This document shows positions 49,315-58,408 of a DNA stretch of 64,000 nt, piece by piece. The translations under genes were made by a program, and so were the position numbers. How positions within the stretch are numbered: position 1 is the first letter of the stretch; each line of letters opens with the position of its first letter. A model generated the notes under the pieces. The model did not search any database and was not told the DNA's origin. It saw nothing but the letters and a program-made list of their open reading frames with translations. Source of the DNA: Streptomyces olivochromogenes (GTDB taxonomy: Bacteria > Actinomycetota > Actinomycetes > Streptomycetales > Streptomycetaceae); NCBI RefSeq assembly GCF_021538895.1, contig NZ_JADDRL010000003.1:124001-188000 (forward strand), written 5' to 3'.

Positions 49315-50253
49315 ATGGTGATCATGACAACGACGTCGTCCCTCGCCTTTCTGCCGGTCCTGGAACGCATCGCGGAGGAGATCGAGCGGACGCCCGGCCG
49401 CGGGCGTCCCGCCGACTACATCCCGGCGCTCGCCGCCTGCGATCCGCGCCGCTTCGGCATGGCCGTCGCCGAACTGGACGGGACGGTGTACGGGGTGGGG
49501 GACTGGCGGCAGCCGTTCTCGACGCAGTCCATCACCAAGGTGTTCACCCTCGCCCTCGACCTGGCCCGCGAGGGCGACGAGCTCTGGGAGCACGTGGGCC
49601 GCGAGCCCTCCGGCAACCCGTTCAACTCCCTGATCCAGCTGGAGTACGAGAACGGCATCCCGCGCAACCCGTTCATCAACGCGGGCGCGCTCGTCGTCAC
49701 CGACCGGCTCCAGACCCGTACCGGCGACGCGGCCGGCGAACTGCTGGCCTTCCTGCGGACCGAGAGCGGCAACCCGGAGCTCGACTTCGACCAGGAGGTC
49801 GCCGCCTCGGAGACCGCGCACGGCGACCGCAACGCCGCGCTCGCCCACTTCATGGCCTCCTACGGCAACATCGACAACGACATCCCGGTCCTGCTCGACC
49901 AGTACTTCCGCCAGTGCTCCGTCGAGGCCTCCTGCGCCGACCTCGCCCTGGCCACCTCCTTCCTGGCCCGGCACGGCATCCGCGCCGACGGCACCCGGCT
50001 GCTGACCCGCAGCCAGGCCAAGCAGGTCAACGCGGTGATGCTGACCTGCGGGACGTACGACGCGGCGGGCGACTTCGCCTACCGCGTCGGGCTGCCCGGC
50101 AAGAGCGGGGTCGGCGGCGGGATCATCGCGGTCGTACCCGGGCGGTGCACGCTGTGCGTGTGGAGCCCCGGACTGGACGAACGCGGCAACTCCGTCGCGG
50201 GTGTGGCGGCCCTCGACCGGTTCACGACCCTGACCGGACTGTCCGTGTTCTGA
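49315..50253 (+). CDS. glsA: Glutaminase (GlsA family)
   Basis: 312 residues from ATG 49315, with GGAGG six bases before it. The serine-dependent beta-lactamase-like fold of GlsA is clear: QPFSTQSITKVFTLALDLAR holds the catalytic Ser and Lys (SITK), EPSGNPFNSLIQLEYENGIP the substrate Asn and Glu, and NPFINAGALVV the family block; GLPGKSGVGGGIIAV comes near the end. Hydrolyses glutamine to glutamate and ammonia. Only 50 bp from aspA on the same strand, so it completes an amide and aspartate catabolic operon. A hairpin terminator follows. Confidence 0.94.
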   Translation: MVIMTTTSSLAFLPVLERIAEEIERTPGRGRPADYIPALAACDPRRFGMAVAELDGTVYGVGDWRQPFSTQSITKVFTLALDLAREGDELWEHVGREPSGNPFNSLIQLEYENGIPRNPFINAGALVVTDRLQTRTGDAAGELLAFLRTESGNPELDFDQEVAASETAHGDRNAALAHFMASYGNIDNDIPVLLDQYFRQCSVEASCADLALATSFLARHGIRADGTRLLTRSQAKQVNAVMLTCGTYDAAGDFAYRVGLPGKSGVGGGIIAVVPGRCTLCVWSPGLDERGNSVAGVAALDRFTTLTGLSVF

Positions 50254-50274
50254 GACCGGACTCACACTCCGGTC
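50254..50274 (+). terminator. Short hairpin terminator after glsA
   Basis: GACCGGA (50254-50260) pairs with TCCGGTC (50268-50274); 7-bp stem, 7-base loop, starting at the last base of the glsA stop region. Confidence 0.65.
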
Positions 50275-50342
50275 ACGCGCAGGCCGCTCTCCAGAGGGCG
50301 GCACGTCGCTTTCCGGCCACCCGGCCTTGACACGCTTTCCGA

Positions 50343-51746
50343 GTGTTGGCCATGGCTTTTCCCGTCGATCTCCGCCGCTGCCAGATACTGGGTCTGGCCG
50401 GTACCGCCTCTCTCGCCCTGGGCGGTGAGACGGCCGGAGCGCTACCCGTCCGGGAACTGCTGGCCCCCGCCTCCGCCCAACGGGCCCTCGGCCTGGTCGG
50501 GGTGTACTTCGGCGTCGTCCTGCTGATAGCGGCCTGGCTGCTGCTCGGACGCCTGGTCCGAGGCTCCGAGCCGCCGACCCCGCGCTCCCTGCTGCTCGTG
50601 CTCGGCGTCTGGGCGGCCCCGCTGCTGCTCGCGCCCCCGCTGTTCAGCCGGGACGTGTACAGCTACCTCGCGCAGGGCGCCATGGTCGACGCGCACATGG
50701 ACGTGTACGCGCACGGGCCGGCCCAGCTGGGCGGACCGCTGGCCGACGAGGTCGCCCCGGTCTGGCAGAACACCGCGGCCCCGTACGGCCCGGCTTTCCT
50801 CGCCGTGGCCTCCGCCCTGTCCGGCCTCACCCGCGGTGAACTGCCCGCGGGGCTCTTCGGGATGCGACTCGTCGCCCTCCTCGGGGTGGCGCTGATGGCG
50901 GCCGCCCTGCCCCGGCTGGCCCGGCACAGCGGCGCGGACCCGGCCGCCGCCCTGTGGCTGGGCGCCCTCAACCCGCTCGTCCTGCTGCACCTGGTCGCGG
51001 GCGCCCACAACGACGCGATCATGCTCGGGCTGCTCGGCGTCGGACTGGCCGCGGCCCTGGGCCGCTGGCCCGTCCTGGGCGCCGTCCTCGTCACCCTGGC
51101 CGCCCTGGTCAAGGCTCCCGCCGCGCTCGGCCTCCTCGCCGTCGTGGCGGTCCAGGCGCGCGCGGGCCGCCACCCGTTGCGCGCCGTCCTCACGACGACG
51201 GCCGCCGCCGCCGCGACCACCGTGGTGGCGACGGCCGTCGCCGGTACGGGCTACGGCTGGATCCGCGCCCTGGACACCCCGGTGTCCCCGCACAACTGGG
51301 CGCTCACCAGCCTGCTGGGCCGCGCCACCGGCGCGCTCCTCGACCACCTGGGCAGCGACCTCGCGCCGCTCGCCGTCCCGGCCTGGCACCTGCTGGGCCT
51401 CGCGGTCACCGCCGTCGCCGTCCTGTTCATATGGCTGCGGCTCCGCCTCAGACCGGTGTACGCCCTCGGCCTCAGTCTGCTGACGGTGGCCGTGTTCGGC
51501 CCGGCCATCCGCCCCTGGTACGTGCTGTGGGGGCTGTTCCTGATCGCGGCCGCCGCGCCCAACACGTCGGTACGACACCGGGTGGCGGCCCTGGCCGGAG
51601 TGCTCGCGCTCGCCGTCCTGCCGAGCGGAGGCCCCGCCGACACGGGGCAACTGGTGCTCGCCGTCTCCGGAGGTGTCCTCGGCGTGGTCGTCCTGTGGCA
51701 GGCCCATCAGGCGGCGCAGGCCCCGGCGCTGGGACGGACGGCATGA
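50343..51746 (+). CDS. Polyprenyl-phosphate-sugar glycosyltransferase (MptB-like)
   Basis: 467 residues from GTG 50343; ATG 50352 is also possible. About 12 hydrophobic helices. The first external loop has FSRDVYSYLAQGAMVDAHMD and VWQNTAAPYGPAFLAVASAL, where RDVYSY carries the acidic catalytic residue of GT-C enzymes of the mycobacterial MptB type. LGALNPLVLLHLVAGAHNDA is a further family block. Mycobacterial MptB adds alpha-1,6-mannose to lipomannan precursors using polyprenyl-phosphate mannose. Probably a cell-envelope mannosyltransferase here. Overlaps the next gene as ATGA. Confidence 0.85.
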   Translation: MLAMAFPVDLRRCQILGLAGTASLALGGETAGALPVRELLAPASAQRALGLVGVYFGVVLLIAAWLLLGRLVRGSEPPTPRSLLLVLGVWAAPLLLAPPLFSRDVYSYLAQGAMVDAHMDVYAHGPAQLGGPLADEVAPVWQNTAAPYGPAFLAVASALSGLTRGELPAGLFGMRLVALLGVALMAAALPRLARHSGADPAAALWLGALNPLVLLHLVAGAHNDAIMLGLLGVGLAAALGRWPVLGAVLVTLAALVKAPAALGLLAVVAVQARAGRHPLRAVLTTTAAAAATTVVATAVAGTGYGWIRALDTPVSPHNWALTSLLGRATGALLDHLGSDLAPLAVPAWHLLGLAVTAVAVLFIWLRLRLRPVYALGLSLLTVAVFGPAIRPWYVLWGLFLIAAAAPNTSVRHRVAALAGVLALAVLPSGGPADTGQLVLAVSGGVLGVVVLWQAHQAAQAPALGRTA

Positions 51747-52960
51747 GCGGGCCCCGCACCGAACGAGGGCGCCTGGCCCTCGTCCTCGTCCTCGCCGCCG
51801 CCGTCGCGGCCTTCACGGCGACCGTGCCGCTGCTGCGCGACTGGTTCGACCTGCGCGTCTACTACGGGACCGTGGACGCCTGGGCCCACCACGGCGGCCG
51901 CATCTACGACTACCTGGTGCCCGGGACGACGTACGGCTTCACCTACCCGCCGTTCGCCGCGGTCGGCATGCTGCCGATGGCGGTGCTGGGCTGGCACGCG
52001 GCGGTCGTGGTGGCGCTGCTGCTCAACCTGGTCGCGCTGGCCGTGGCCCTGCGCGTGCTGGCCGGACCCGAGTGGCGCCGGTACGGCTGGTACGGCTGGT
52101 CCCTGGCCGCCTGCGCCCTCGCGCTGTTCGAGCCGCTCCGCGACACCTTCAGCTTCGGCCAGGTGAACGTCCTGCTGCTGGCGCTGGTGCTGGGCGACTG
52201 TCTGCTGCTGGCGACCGGGCGGGGCCGCTGGGCGGGCGCCGGGATCGGGCTCGCCGCCGCGATCAAGCTCACCCCGGCCGTCTTCATCGGACTGCTGCTG
52301 CTCGCCCGCCGGTGGCGGGCCGCCGCTGTCGCCACCGCCGTGGCGATCGGCGCGACGGCGCTCGCTGCCTGGGTCGATCCGGGAGCCTCGCGCTTCTACT
52401 GGACCAAGGCGCTGTGGGACACCAGCCGGGTGGGCCGGCTCGACTACGTCTCCAACCAGTCGCTGCAGGGCGTGCTGGCCCGGCTGGGGGAACCCGGCCG
52501 CCCGTTCTGGGCGACGGCCGTCCTGCTCGTCCTGTGCGTGTGGGCGTGGCGGGTGCACCGGGCCGTGGAGGCGGAGGACTGGATCGCCGCGTTCGCGCTC
52601 ACCGGTCTGACGGCCTGTCTGATCAGCCCGATCACCTGGGTGCACCACCTGGTGTGGCTGCTGCCGTCCTTCGCCGTGCTGGTCCGCGCGGGCCACGCGC
52701 GGGTCGCGGGCGTCCTGTACGCGCTGATGTGCACCAGTGTGGTGTGGCTCTGGTTCGAGAACGCGGGCGGCATCGACGGGTTCCTCGGCAGCAACACGTA
52801 CACGTGGATCACGCTGGGGCTGCTGCTGGGGCTGCCGACGGGTCAGTCGCGCGACGCCCTGCCGCTCTTGCCCCGCAGCGCCAGCACCAGCGCTCCGGCG
52901 CCGAGCCCGGCGGCGCCGGCGATGACGCCGGTGTCGGGCCAGTCGGACTCCCCGTCCTGA
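51743..52960 (+). CDS. GT87-family membrane glycosyltransferase (DUF2029)
   Basis: 405 residues from ATG 51743, coupled to the upstream transferase by ATGA. Around ten helices. VPLLRDWFDLRVYYGTVDAW and YGFTYPPFAAVGMLPMAVLG hold the Asp and TYPP motif of GT87 mannosyltransferases (PimE-like). FGQVNVLLLALVLGDCLLLA and AAIKLTPAVFIGLLLLARRW are typical loops. The last 39 codons are read in the opposite direction by the 3' end of the carboxypeptidase gene; they encode a low-complexity Ser/Pro/Ala tail. Likely a second mannosyl- or arabinosyl-type step on the same envelope glycan. Confidence 0.85.
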   Translation: MSGPRTERGRLALVLVLAAAVAAFTATVPLLRDWFDLRVYYGTVDAWAHHGGRIYDYLVPGTTYGFTYPPFAAVGMLPMAVLGWHAAVVVALLLNLVALAVALRVLAGPEWRRYGWYGWSLAACALALFEPLRDTFSFGQVNVLLLALVLGDCLLLATGRGRWAGAGIGLAAAIKLTPAVFIGLLLLARRWRAAAVATAVAIGATALAAWVDPGASRFYWTKALWDTSRVGRLDYVSNQSLQGVLARLGEPGRPFWATAVLLVLCVWAWRVHRAVEAEDWIAAFALTGLTACLISPITWVHHLVWLLPSFAVLVRAGHARVAGVLYALMCTSVVWLWFENAGGIDGFLGSNTYTWITLGLLLGLPTGQSRDALPLLPRSASTSAPAPSPAAPAMTPVSGQSDSPS

Positions 52961-53985
52961 CCGGTCGTCGCGGCGGCCGCCACCGCCGCGGCGGCGCTGG
53001 GCCGGGCCGCGCTGCGCAGGCCGTCCAGCGAGCCCACCGGTTCGACGCGGCCGGCCGCCCCGAAGCCCCAGTCCAGCAGCCCGCGGGCCTCCTCGTAGAC
53101 GGTCAGCCCGCCGTCCTCCTGGGGGTTCATCACCGTGACCACGAGTGTGCGTCCGCCGCGGCGGGCGGCGGCGACGAGCGTGTTGCCGGCCTCGCTGGTG
53201 TAGCCGTTCTTGATGCCGATCAGACCCGGGTACCGCGCCACGCCGTCCTCGCCGGTCAGCAGCCGGTTGGTGTTCTCGATGCCGAACGTCCCCGCCTCGC
53301 CGGGGAACTGGGCCGAGGCGGTGGAGCAGTAGCGGGCGAAGTCCGGGTTGCGCAGCCCGGCCCTGCCGAAGACGGCCAGGTCGTAGGCCGAGGAGACCTG
53401 GTCGGGCGCGTCGTAGCCGTCCGGGGAGACGACATGGGTGTCGCGGGCGCCCAGGTCGCGGGCCTTGGCCTGCATCCGGGTCACCGTGGTGTGCCAGCCG
53501 CCGTTGAGGGAGGCCAGCACGTGCACGGCGTCGTTGCCGGAGCTCAGGAAGACTCCCCGCCACAGGTCGGCCACCCGGTAGGTGTGCCCCTCTTCGACGC
53601 CGACCAGGCTGCTGCCTTCGCCGACACCCGCCAGCTCCTCCGCCCGCACCGTGTGCTGGATGCCGCCGGGCAGGGTCGGGAGCACGGTGAGGGCGAACAG
53701 GGTCTTCAGCGTGCTGGCCGGAGGCAGCTTGCGGTGCGCGTCGTGCGCGGCCAGCACGTCGCCGGTGCCGGCGTCGGCCACCAGCCACGACAGCGCGGAG
53801 ACGTCCGGGACCTCCGGCGCCCCGGGCAGTGGCCTGACCTGCGTACCGGACCGGTAGAGGACCGACGGCTGCGGCACCGTCGCCCCGGTGCGGGGGCCGG
53901 CGGCGGCGGGCGTGATCATCAGGACGCCCGCCACCCCGAGGGCACAGGCCGACACGAGCACCCGGGAAGAGAATCCGATCGTCAT
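52843..53985 (-). CDS. D-alanyl-D-alanine carboxypeptidase (S11, PBP5-type)
   Basis: 380 residues from ATG 53985. A hydrophobic signal lies at about residues 8-28 (VLVSACALGVAGVLMITPAA). The three penicillin-binding motifs are KLPPASTLKTLFALT (SxxK), SSGNDAVHVLAS (SxN) and IGIKNGYTSEAGNTLV (KxG as KNG). A C-terminal hydrophobic helix (IAGAAGLGAGALVLALRGKS) anchors it to the membrane. It trims the terminal D-Ala of peptidoglycan peptides. Its last 118 bp overlap the convergent GT87 gene. No helper gene is coupled. Confidence 0.93.
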   Translation of the reverse strand: MTIGFSSRVLVSACALGVAGVLMITPAAAGPRTGATVPQPSVLYRSGTQVRPLPGAPEVPDVSALSWLVADAGTGDVLAAHDAHRKLPPASTLKTLFALTVLPTLPGGIQHTVRAEELAGVGEGSSLVGVEEGHTYRVADLWRGVFLSSGNDAVHVLASLNGGWHTTVTRMQAKARDLGARDTHVVSPDGYDAPDQVSSAYDLAVFGRAGLRNPDFARYCSTASAQFPGEAGTFGIENTNRLLTGEDGVARYPGLIGIKNGYTSEAGNTLVAAARRGGRTLVVTVMNPQEDGGLTVYEEARGLLDWGFGAAGRVEPVGSLDGLRSAARPSAAAAVAAAATTGQDGESDWPDTGVIAGAAGLGAGALVLALRGKSGRASRD

Positions 53986-54163
53986 ATGATCAACCTAGAA
54001 ACGGAGTCGTCGTGCGGCGCGGTGCCCGGGCCGGACGGTGGACGCGAGCAACCCGGATGCCGCACTGACGGCGCGGGACGCGGGGCCGCATCGGGTGCGA
54101 CCGCCGTCATCACTCCCTAGGCTCGGCGTTGCCGTACCGATGCCTGTGAGGTGGAGTGTCCTC

Positions 54164-54769
54164 ATGACCACAGCCCGGGACCTGACGTTCACCGCCATGG
54201 ACGTGTCGCCCAGCCGCCCCGTGGAACAGGGGGACCTGTCGCTCGCGCTGGCGGGCGCCGAGCTGATCGACCTCCTCACCGGCGAGGCCGTCACGCTGGA
54301 GGACGACCTGATCGTGCCCGGTATGCGGGTGGCCACGGCCGACCGTCTGCTGGGGCAGGCCGACGAGGCGCTGGTCCGGGAGCGGCCGCATGAGTCGGTC
54401 GAGGACTGGCTGTGGCGCCGGGGCCGTGGCCTGGCCTCGGCGTATGTGGCCGCCTTCGAGAAGGAGGGGCAGCTGGCGCGGCAGCGGCACCGCTGGCTGC
54501 CGTTCCGGGAGGGGCGCACGGAACTGGCCGACTCGCCCGACCGCCACGCGGCGGCGCAGCGGTGGGCCTCGCGGGAGCCCGTCCTGGTGGCCCTGGCGGC
54601 GGCTGTCGGGATCGGTGAGAAGACAACCGGGGACACTTCGGGGGTGGAGAACGCGGACGTGGAGACCGTGCTCGCCACGGTCGACGACGCGCTCCTGGAA
54701 CTGGAGGCCGTACGGCAGCGGCGCGCCATCGAGAAGGCCGCCTTCGACAACGTCTGGCGCGGCGAGTGA
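54164..54769 (+). CDS. GPP34-family protein (Golgi phosphoprotein 3-like)
   Basis: 201 residues from ATG 54164, preceded by GGTGGAG eight bases before; longer starts cross the promoter gap. Family features: PVEQGDLSLALAGAELIDLL near the N-terminus, RLLGQADEALVRERPHESVE with the Arg-rich lipid-binding loop, and DVETVLATVDDALLELEAVR near the end. Eukaryotic GOLPH3 binds phosphatidylinositol 4-phosphate; bacterial members are widespread in actinobacteria and of unknown role. No neighbour gives a hint: it is flanked by a carboxypeptidase gene and an alginate lyase pseudogene. Confidence 0.88.
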   Translation: MTTARDLTFTAMDVSPSRPVEQGDLSLALAGAELIDLLTGEAVTLEDDLIVPGMRVATADRLLGQADEALVRERPHESVEDWLWRRGRGLASAYVAAFEKEGQLARQRHRWLPFREGRTELADSPDRHAAAQRWASREPVLVALAAAVGIGEKTTGDTSGVENADVETVLATVDDALLELEAVRQRRAIEKAAFDNVWRGE

Positions 54770-55004
54770 CGGGCGGGCCCACCTCCCGGCCCGGTGCGCC
54801 GACGGCCTGGTCCTGAACGGGCGGTGAACTTCGCGGGCCCCAACCGCCGTGCTGTGGCGCGAATTGACGAGTGAGTCGCGGGAGTCGTACGTTCCCCGCG
54901 TCTTCGTCGACCACGCAACGGTGGGTGCTTCGCCATCGCCATGGGGGTGGCGGCAGGTCTTGCCCGTCGTCAGCGGGTGTCGCGCACGGCGCCGGTACCG
55001 CCCC

Positions 55005-55911
55005 GGCCACCACGACGTCATCGGCCGCGCCGGTCCGGCCCGCGGCGCCCGCGCGGTTCGCCCACCCGGGAGTGCTCAACAGCCGGGCACAGCTGGACTG
55101 TCGAGCGCGGCAGCGGTTCCCGCCCCGACCTGGGGTGTTCGGACGAGCGGCAGGACGCCGTGGCCGCCTACACGGACGCGCTGATCCGGTACGTCGGCCG
55201 GGACACCCGGTACGCCAGGAAGGCGATCGAGATCATGGACGCCTGGTCGGCCAGGATCAAGGACCACACCAACAGCAACGCCCCCCTGCAGACCGGCTGG
55301 GCGGGCTCGGTCTGGCCGCGCGCGGCCGAGATCGTCAAGTACGCCTACACCGGCGGCTGGTCGAACCAGCCCCGCTTCGCGAAGATGCTCCGCGAGGTGT
55401 ACCTGCCCAAGGTGATCGCCGGTGCGCCGAAGAAGAACGGCAACTGGGAACTGATCATGATGGACGCCGCCGTCGGCATCTCCGTCCACCTGGACGACAG
55501 GGCCAGTTACGGCAAGGCGGTCTCCCTGCCACGTTCGCCGACGGCCTGGCGCAGGAGACCTGCCGGGACTTCGGGCACACGGGCTGGGGCATCGCGGCCG
55601 CCGCGCACGTCGTGGAGACCTCCCGTATCCAGGGCCAGGACCTCTATCCGCAGGTGAAGGACCGGCTGCGGTACGCGCTCGGCTTCCACACCAAGTACGA
55701 GCTCGGCGCGGCGGTCCCGTCCTGGCTGTGCGGCGGCACGCTGCACACCGGCCTGGGACCGGTGACCGAGGTCGCCTACAACGCGCTGCACAACCGCATG
55801 GGCGTGGCCATGGACAACACCCGCCGTTTCACCGAGGCGCACCGCCCCTCGGGAACGGACGGCTACTTCGTGGCCTGGGAGACACTGACCCACGCCGACA
55901 ACCCCAAGTAG
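55005..55911 (+). pseudogene. Alginate-lyase-family gene, frameshifted and deleted
   Basis: Three fragments in changing frames reconstruct an alginate lyase. PARFAHPGVLNSRAQLD (about 55050-55100, frame 1) matches the family's mature N-terminus. DERQDAVAAYTDALIRYVGR to LDDRASYGKAVSLP (55135-55525, frame 2) matches the middle. FADGLAQETCRDFGHTGWGI to WETLTHADN (55520-55911, frame 1) matches the end. The part between the first two, about 60-80 residues, is missing and a frameshift lies near 55525. The start and signal region are scrambled too. The encoded enzyme cannot be made intact, so a pseudogene is the best call. Confidence 0.75.
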
Positions 55912-55936
55912 GCCCGGACGCAGGCGAAATCCCCGG

Positions 55937-57082
55937 CTAGCCGGTCGGCAGCGTCGGCTGCACGCGGCGCAGGAACGTGGCGTTGTCGGGGGTTTCGCGC
56001 ATCCGCTCCAGCAGGGTTTCCAGGTTCGCCGGGCCGCCGTCCCGGGAGCGCAGCGCGCGGCGCAGGCCCCGGGCGACCGCCAACTCGGCCGGGGACAGCA
56101 GGAGTTCCTCGCGGCGGGTACCGGACGCGTCGAGGTCGACGGCCGGGAACAACCGGCGGGAGGCCGCCTCCCGGTCCAGGCGCAGCTCCATGTTGCCGGT
56201 GCTCTTGAGCTCCTCGAAGTAGAAGCCGTCGGCGCGCGAGCCGGTGTCCACCAGGGCGGTGGCGAGGATCGTGAGCGAGCCGCCCTCCTCGGCGTGGCGG
56301 GCGGCGCCGAAGAACCGCTTGGGGCCGAGCAGCGCCGTCGCGTCGACACCGCCGCTGAGGGTGCGGCCACCGGCGGCGGCCGCGTTGTTGTGGGCCCGGC
56401 ACAGCCGGGTCAGGGAGTCGAGCAGGATGACGACGTCCTCGCCGTCCTCGACGAGCCGCTTGGCCCGTTCGACGACGAGCTCCGCGAGCGCGATGTGCTG
56501 CTTGGGCGCCCGGTCGAAGGTGGAGGCGTACACCTCGCCGCGCACGGAGCGCCGCATCTCGGTGACCTCCTCGGGGCGTTCGTCGAGCAGCACCACCATC
56601 AGGCGGCACTCGGGGTGGTTGCCGGCGACGGCCGCCGCGATCTGCTGGAGCAGCACGGTCTTGCCGGTCTTGGGCGGGGCCACGACGAGCCCGCGCTGGC
56701 CCTTGCCGACCGGAGCGAACAGGTCGGTGACGCGTCCGGCCAGGCCCGATGCCGGGTGTTCCAGACGGATCCGCTCGCGAGGGTGCAGGGGAGTGAGGTC
56801 GCGGAAGTGGCGGCGGCCGCGGAGTTCGTCGGGCGTACGCCCGTTGACGCGCGCGACCTCGGTGAGGGAGCGCTGCGGCCCGCGGACGCCCTCGACGAGG
56901 TCGCCCTTGCGCAGGCCGTGCCGGCGGATCAGCGCGGGGCCGACCTGTGGATCGGAGGGGGAGGGCAGGCAGTTCGCGGCGCGCAGCTGTCCCTTCCCGT
57001 TCGCGTCGATGTCGAGGACACCGGTGACGAGCCGGGGCGCCGACTGCTGCTCCACCTGAGGGTGTTCGAGTGTGGCGGTCAT
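55937..57082 (-). CDS. rho: Short transcription termination factor Rho paralogue
   Basis: 381 residues from ATG 57082 (a TTG-type extension to 57208 would cover the C-rich leader and is less likely). RNA-binding domain: RLVTGVLDIDANGKGQLRAA. ATPase: Walker A VVAPPKTGKTVLLQQIA, VVLLDERPEEVTEMRRSV, Walker B VVILLDSLTRLCRAHNNA, and Q/R-loop region LSGGVDATALLGPKRFFGAA. The main Streptomyces Rho is much longer, with an N-terminal insertion, so this is a second, compact Rho. The residues known to contact bicyclomycin (KTGK, DER) look intact. Possible role: a conditional terminator or backup Rho. Confidence 0.9.
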   Translation of the reverse strand: MTATLEHPQVEQQSAPRLVTGVLDIDANGKGQLRAANCLPSPSDPQVGPALIRRHGLRKGDLVEGVRGPQRSLTEVARVNGRTPDELRGRRHFRDLTPLHPRERIRLEHPASGLAGRVTDLFAPVGKGQRGLVVAPPKTGKTVLLQQIAAAVAGNHPECRLMVVLLDERPEEVTEMRRSVRGEVYASTFDRAPKQHIALAELVVERAKRLVEDGEDVVILLDSLTRLCRAHNNAAAAGGRTLSGGVDATALLGPKRFFGAARHAEEGGSLTILATALVDTGSRADGFYFEELKSTGNMELRLDREAASRRLFPAVDLDASGTRREELLLSPAELAVARGLRRALRSRDGGPANLETLLERMRETPDNATFLRRVQPTLPTG

Positions 57083-57453
57083 GGACGGTCCTTTCACGGA
57101 CGGATGGCATGAGAAAGAGGGGGAAGGGGCCGCGAGCGGGAGGCGTACGGACGTGCCTCCGGGCGGCGGGAACGTCACCTCGGACAAGAGGTGTTGTGGG
57201 AAGACCAACGCGCCTGGCCGTTCGAGACGACGGCCGGATCAGCGCGATGAGGGAGAAACTGGCACCGGCGCCCACAGGGGGGCGTGCACAAGTGCTGACC
57301 GCAGAGTACCACTCGACCGAGCGGCATGTCCGCGAACACGTCAACACGTCAACACGGCGTCCGCGCGGCCTATTCCGTTCCGGCGGGGTGTCGATCCGGC
57401 CCGGCCCCGTTCGTCGGTGGGATGTAGGAAGCTCAGGAACACCGGGAGGAACG
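57083..57453. promoter_or_regulatory. Rho leader and divergent promoter region
   Basis: A 371-bp gap between rho and the YCII-SnoaL gene. On the rho strand the stretch 57097-57135 is C-rich and unstructured (CCCCTTCCCCCTCTTTCTC), the kind of sequence Rho binds, so autogenous control is possible. CACGTCAA is directly repeated at 57341-57356. For the rightward gene, TAGGAA at 57425-57430 could be a -10 box; its ribosome site is GGGAGGA. No other gene is seen. Confidence 0.5.
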
Positions 57454-58188
57454 ATGAAGTACATGCTGCTCGTCTGCGGCGACGACACCGCCGACGCCTC
57501 GGCGATGCCGCCCGTCGAACCGTGGGTCGAGGAACTCGGCGACCGCCGGGTGCGTCTGCACGGCCACCGGCTGCGGCGGCCCGCCGAGGCCGTGACCGTG
57601 CGGGTGCGCGGCGGCGAGGTGCTGCGCACCGACGGCCCGTTCGCCGAGACGAAGGAGTACGTCGCCGGCTTCGACGTCCTGGAGTGCGACAGCCTGGAGG
57701 AGGCCCTCGAGGCCGCCGCCAAGCACCCGGTGGCGACCGTCGGGGCCATGGAGGTCCGGCCGTTCTGGGACGACGTGGACGCGCGGGAGGAGATCCGCCG
57801 GCTCGACGAGGAACTGACCGAGGCGGCCCGCGAGCGCGACGTCGACCGGCTGCTCTCCTGCTACACCCCCGACGTCGCGGCGTTCCACCTCGCCGACGGC
57901 CGGCCGCTGCACGGGCTCGACGCCTTCCGCAAGAGCGTCGAGGAGGTCTTCGCCGACGTCACCGGACCCGTGACCCGCGAGGTGCTGGAGTTCCACCTCC
58001 AGGTGGACGAGAGCATCGCCTTCGCCCACGCGCTCGTCCGCGTCCGCGCCACCCGGACGGACGGGGAGCCGCTGGACGAGCTGCTGCGGGTCACCACCGG
58101 CTACCGCGACGTCGGACCGAAGTGGCTCATCGCCCACGAACACGTGTCCGTCCCGCTCGGCGCCCGCACCCGTCAGGAGCGGTCATGA
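57454..58188 (+). CDS. YCII-domain and SnoaL-domain fusion protein
   Basis: 244 residues from ATG 57454, after GGGAGGA. Residues 1-110 are a YCII-related domain (MKYMLLVCGDDTADASAMPP; LRTDGPFAETKEYVAGFDVL; PVATVGAMEVRPFW). Residues about 115-244 are a SnoaL/SgcJ-like NTF2-fold domain (LTEAARERDVDRLLSCYTPD; AFAHALVRVRATRTDGEPLD). DGPF is the family's hallmark. Such proteins are often encoded with ECF sigma factors, but none is near. The stop overlaps the next start as ATGA, so it is coupled to a second, truncated YCII frame. Function unknown. Confidence 0.82.
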   Translation: MKYMLLVCGDDTADASAMPPVEPWVEELGDRRVRLHGHRLRRPAEAVTVRVRGGEVLRTDGPFAETKEYVAGFDVLECDSLEEALEAAAKHPVATVGAMEVRPFWDDVDAREEIRRLDEELTEAARERDVDRLLSCYTPDVAAFHLADGRPLHGLDAFRKSVEEVFADVTGPVTREVLEFHLQVDESIAFAHALVRVRATRTDGEPLDELLRVTTGYRDVGPKWLIAHEHVSVPLGARTRQERS

Positions 58189-58408
58189 AGTACGTCCTGT
58201 TCCTCTGCACCCCGGTCGGCGGCGAGGAGCCCGGCCCCGCCGAGATCGCCACCGGCCCCCGCCACACCGCGTACGCCGACGAGGTGCGCGGCCGCGGTAT
58301 CGGCAGGGGCGGGGCCCGGTTGCGTCCGGTCACCGACGCCACGACCGTGCGCGTGCGGGGCCACGAGGTGCTGCTCAGCGGCTCGCTCAGTGCCGGTCCG
58401 GGTGAGGC
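58185..58408 (+). pseudogene. Truncated YCII-domain gene
   Basis: From ATG 58185 (overlapping the previous stop) the frame starts MKYVLFLCTPVGGEEPGPAE and reads VRVRGHEVLLSGSLSAGPGE, the first two-thirds of a YCII domain. The normal ending is lost: the frame runs on without a stop to 58838 as the antisense of the SnoaL gene. It appears to have been cut by the convergent gene. If translated, it would give a 60-75 residue relevant part with a long junk tail. Confidence 0.6.

Noticed and set aside
46595..50253. The asparaginase-aspA-glsA group as part of the Pfa-type system
   Set aside because: It is more than 11 kb away, on the other strand, with its own regulator and terminator; it is ordinary amino-acid catabolism.
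50327..50352. TTGACA at 50327-50332 as promoter of the MptB-like gene
   Set aside because: No acceptable -10 follows within 16-19 bp before the start codon; the match is probably chance.
57082..57208. N-terminal extension of Rho from 57208
   Set aside because: The added residues are low-complexity Pro/Ser, the codons cover a C-rich leader, and ATG 57082 begins the conserved protein.
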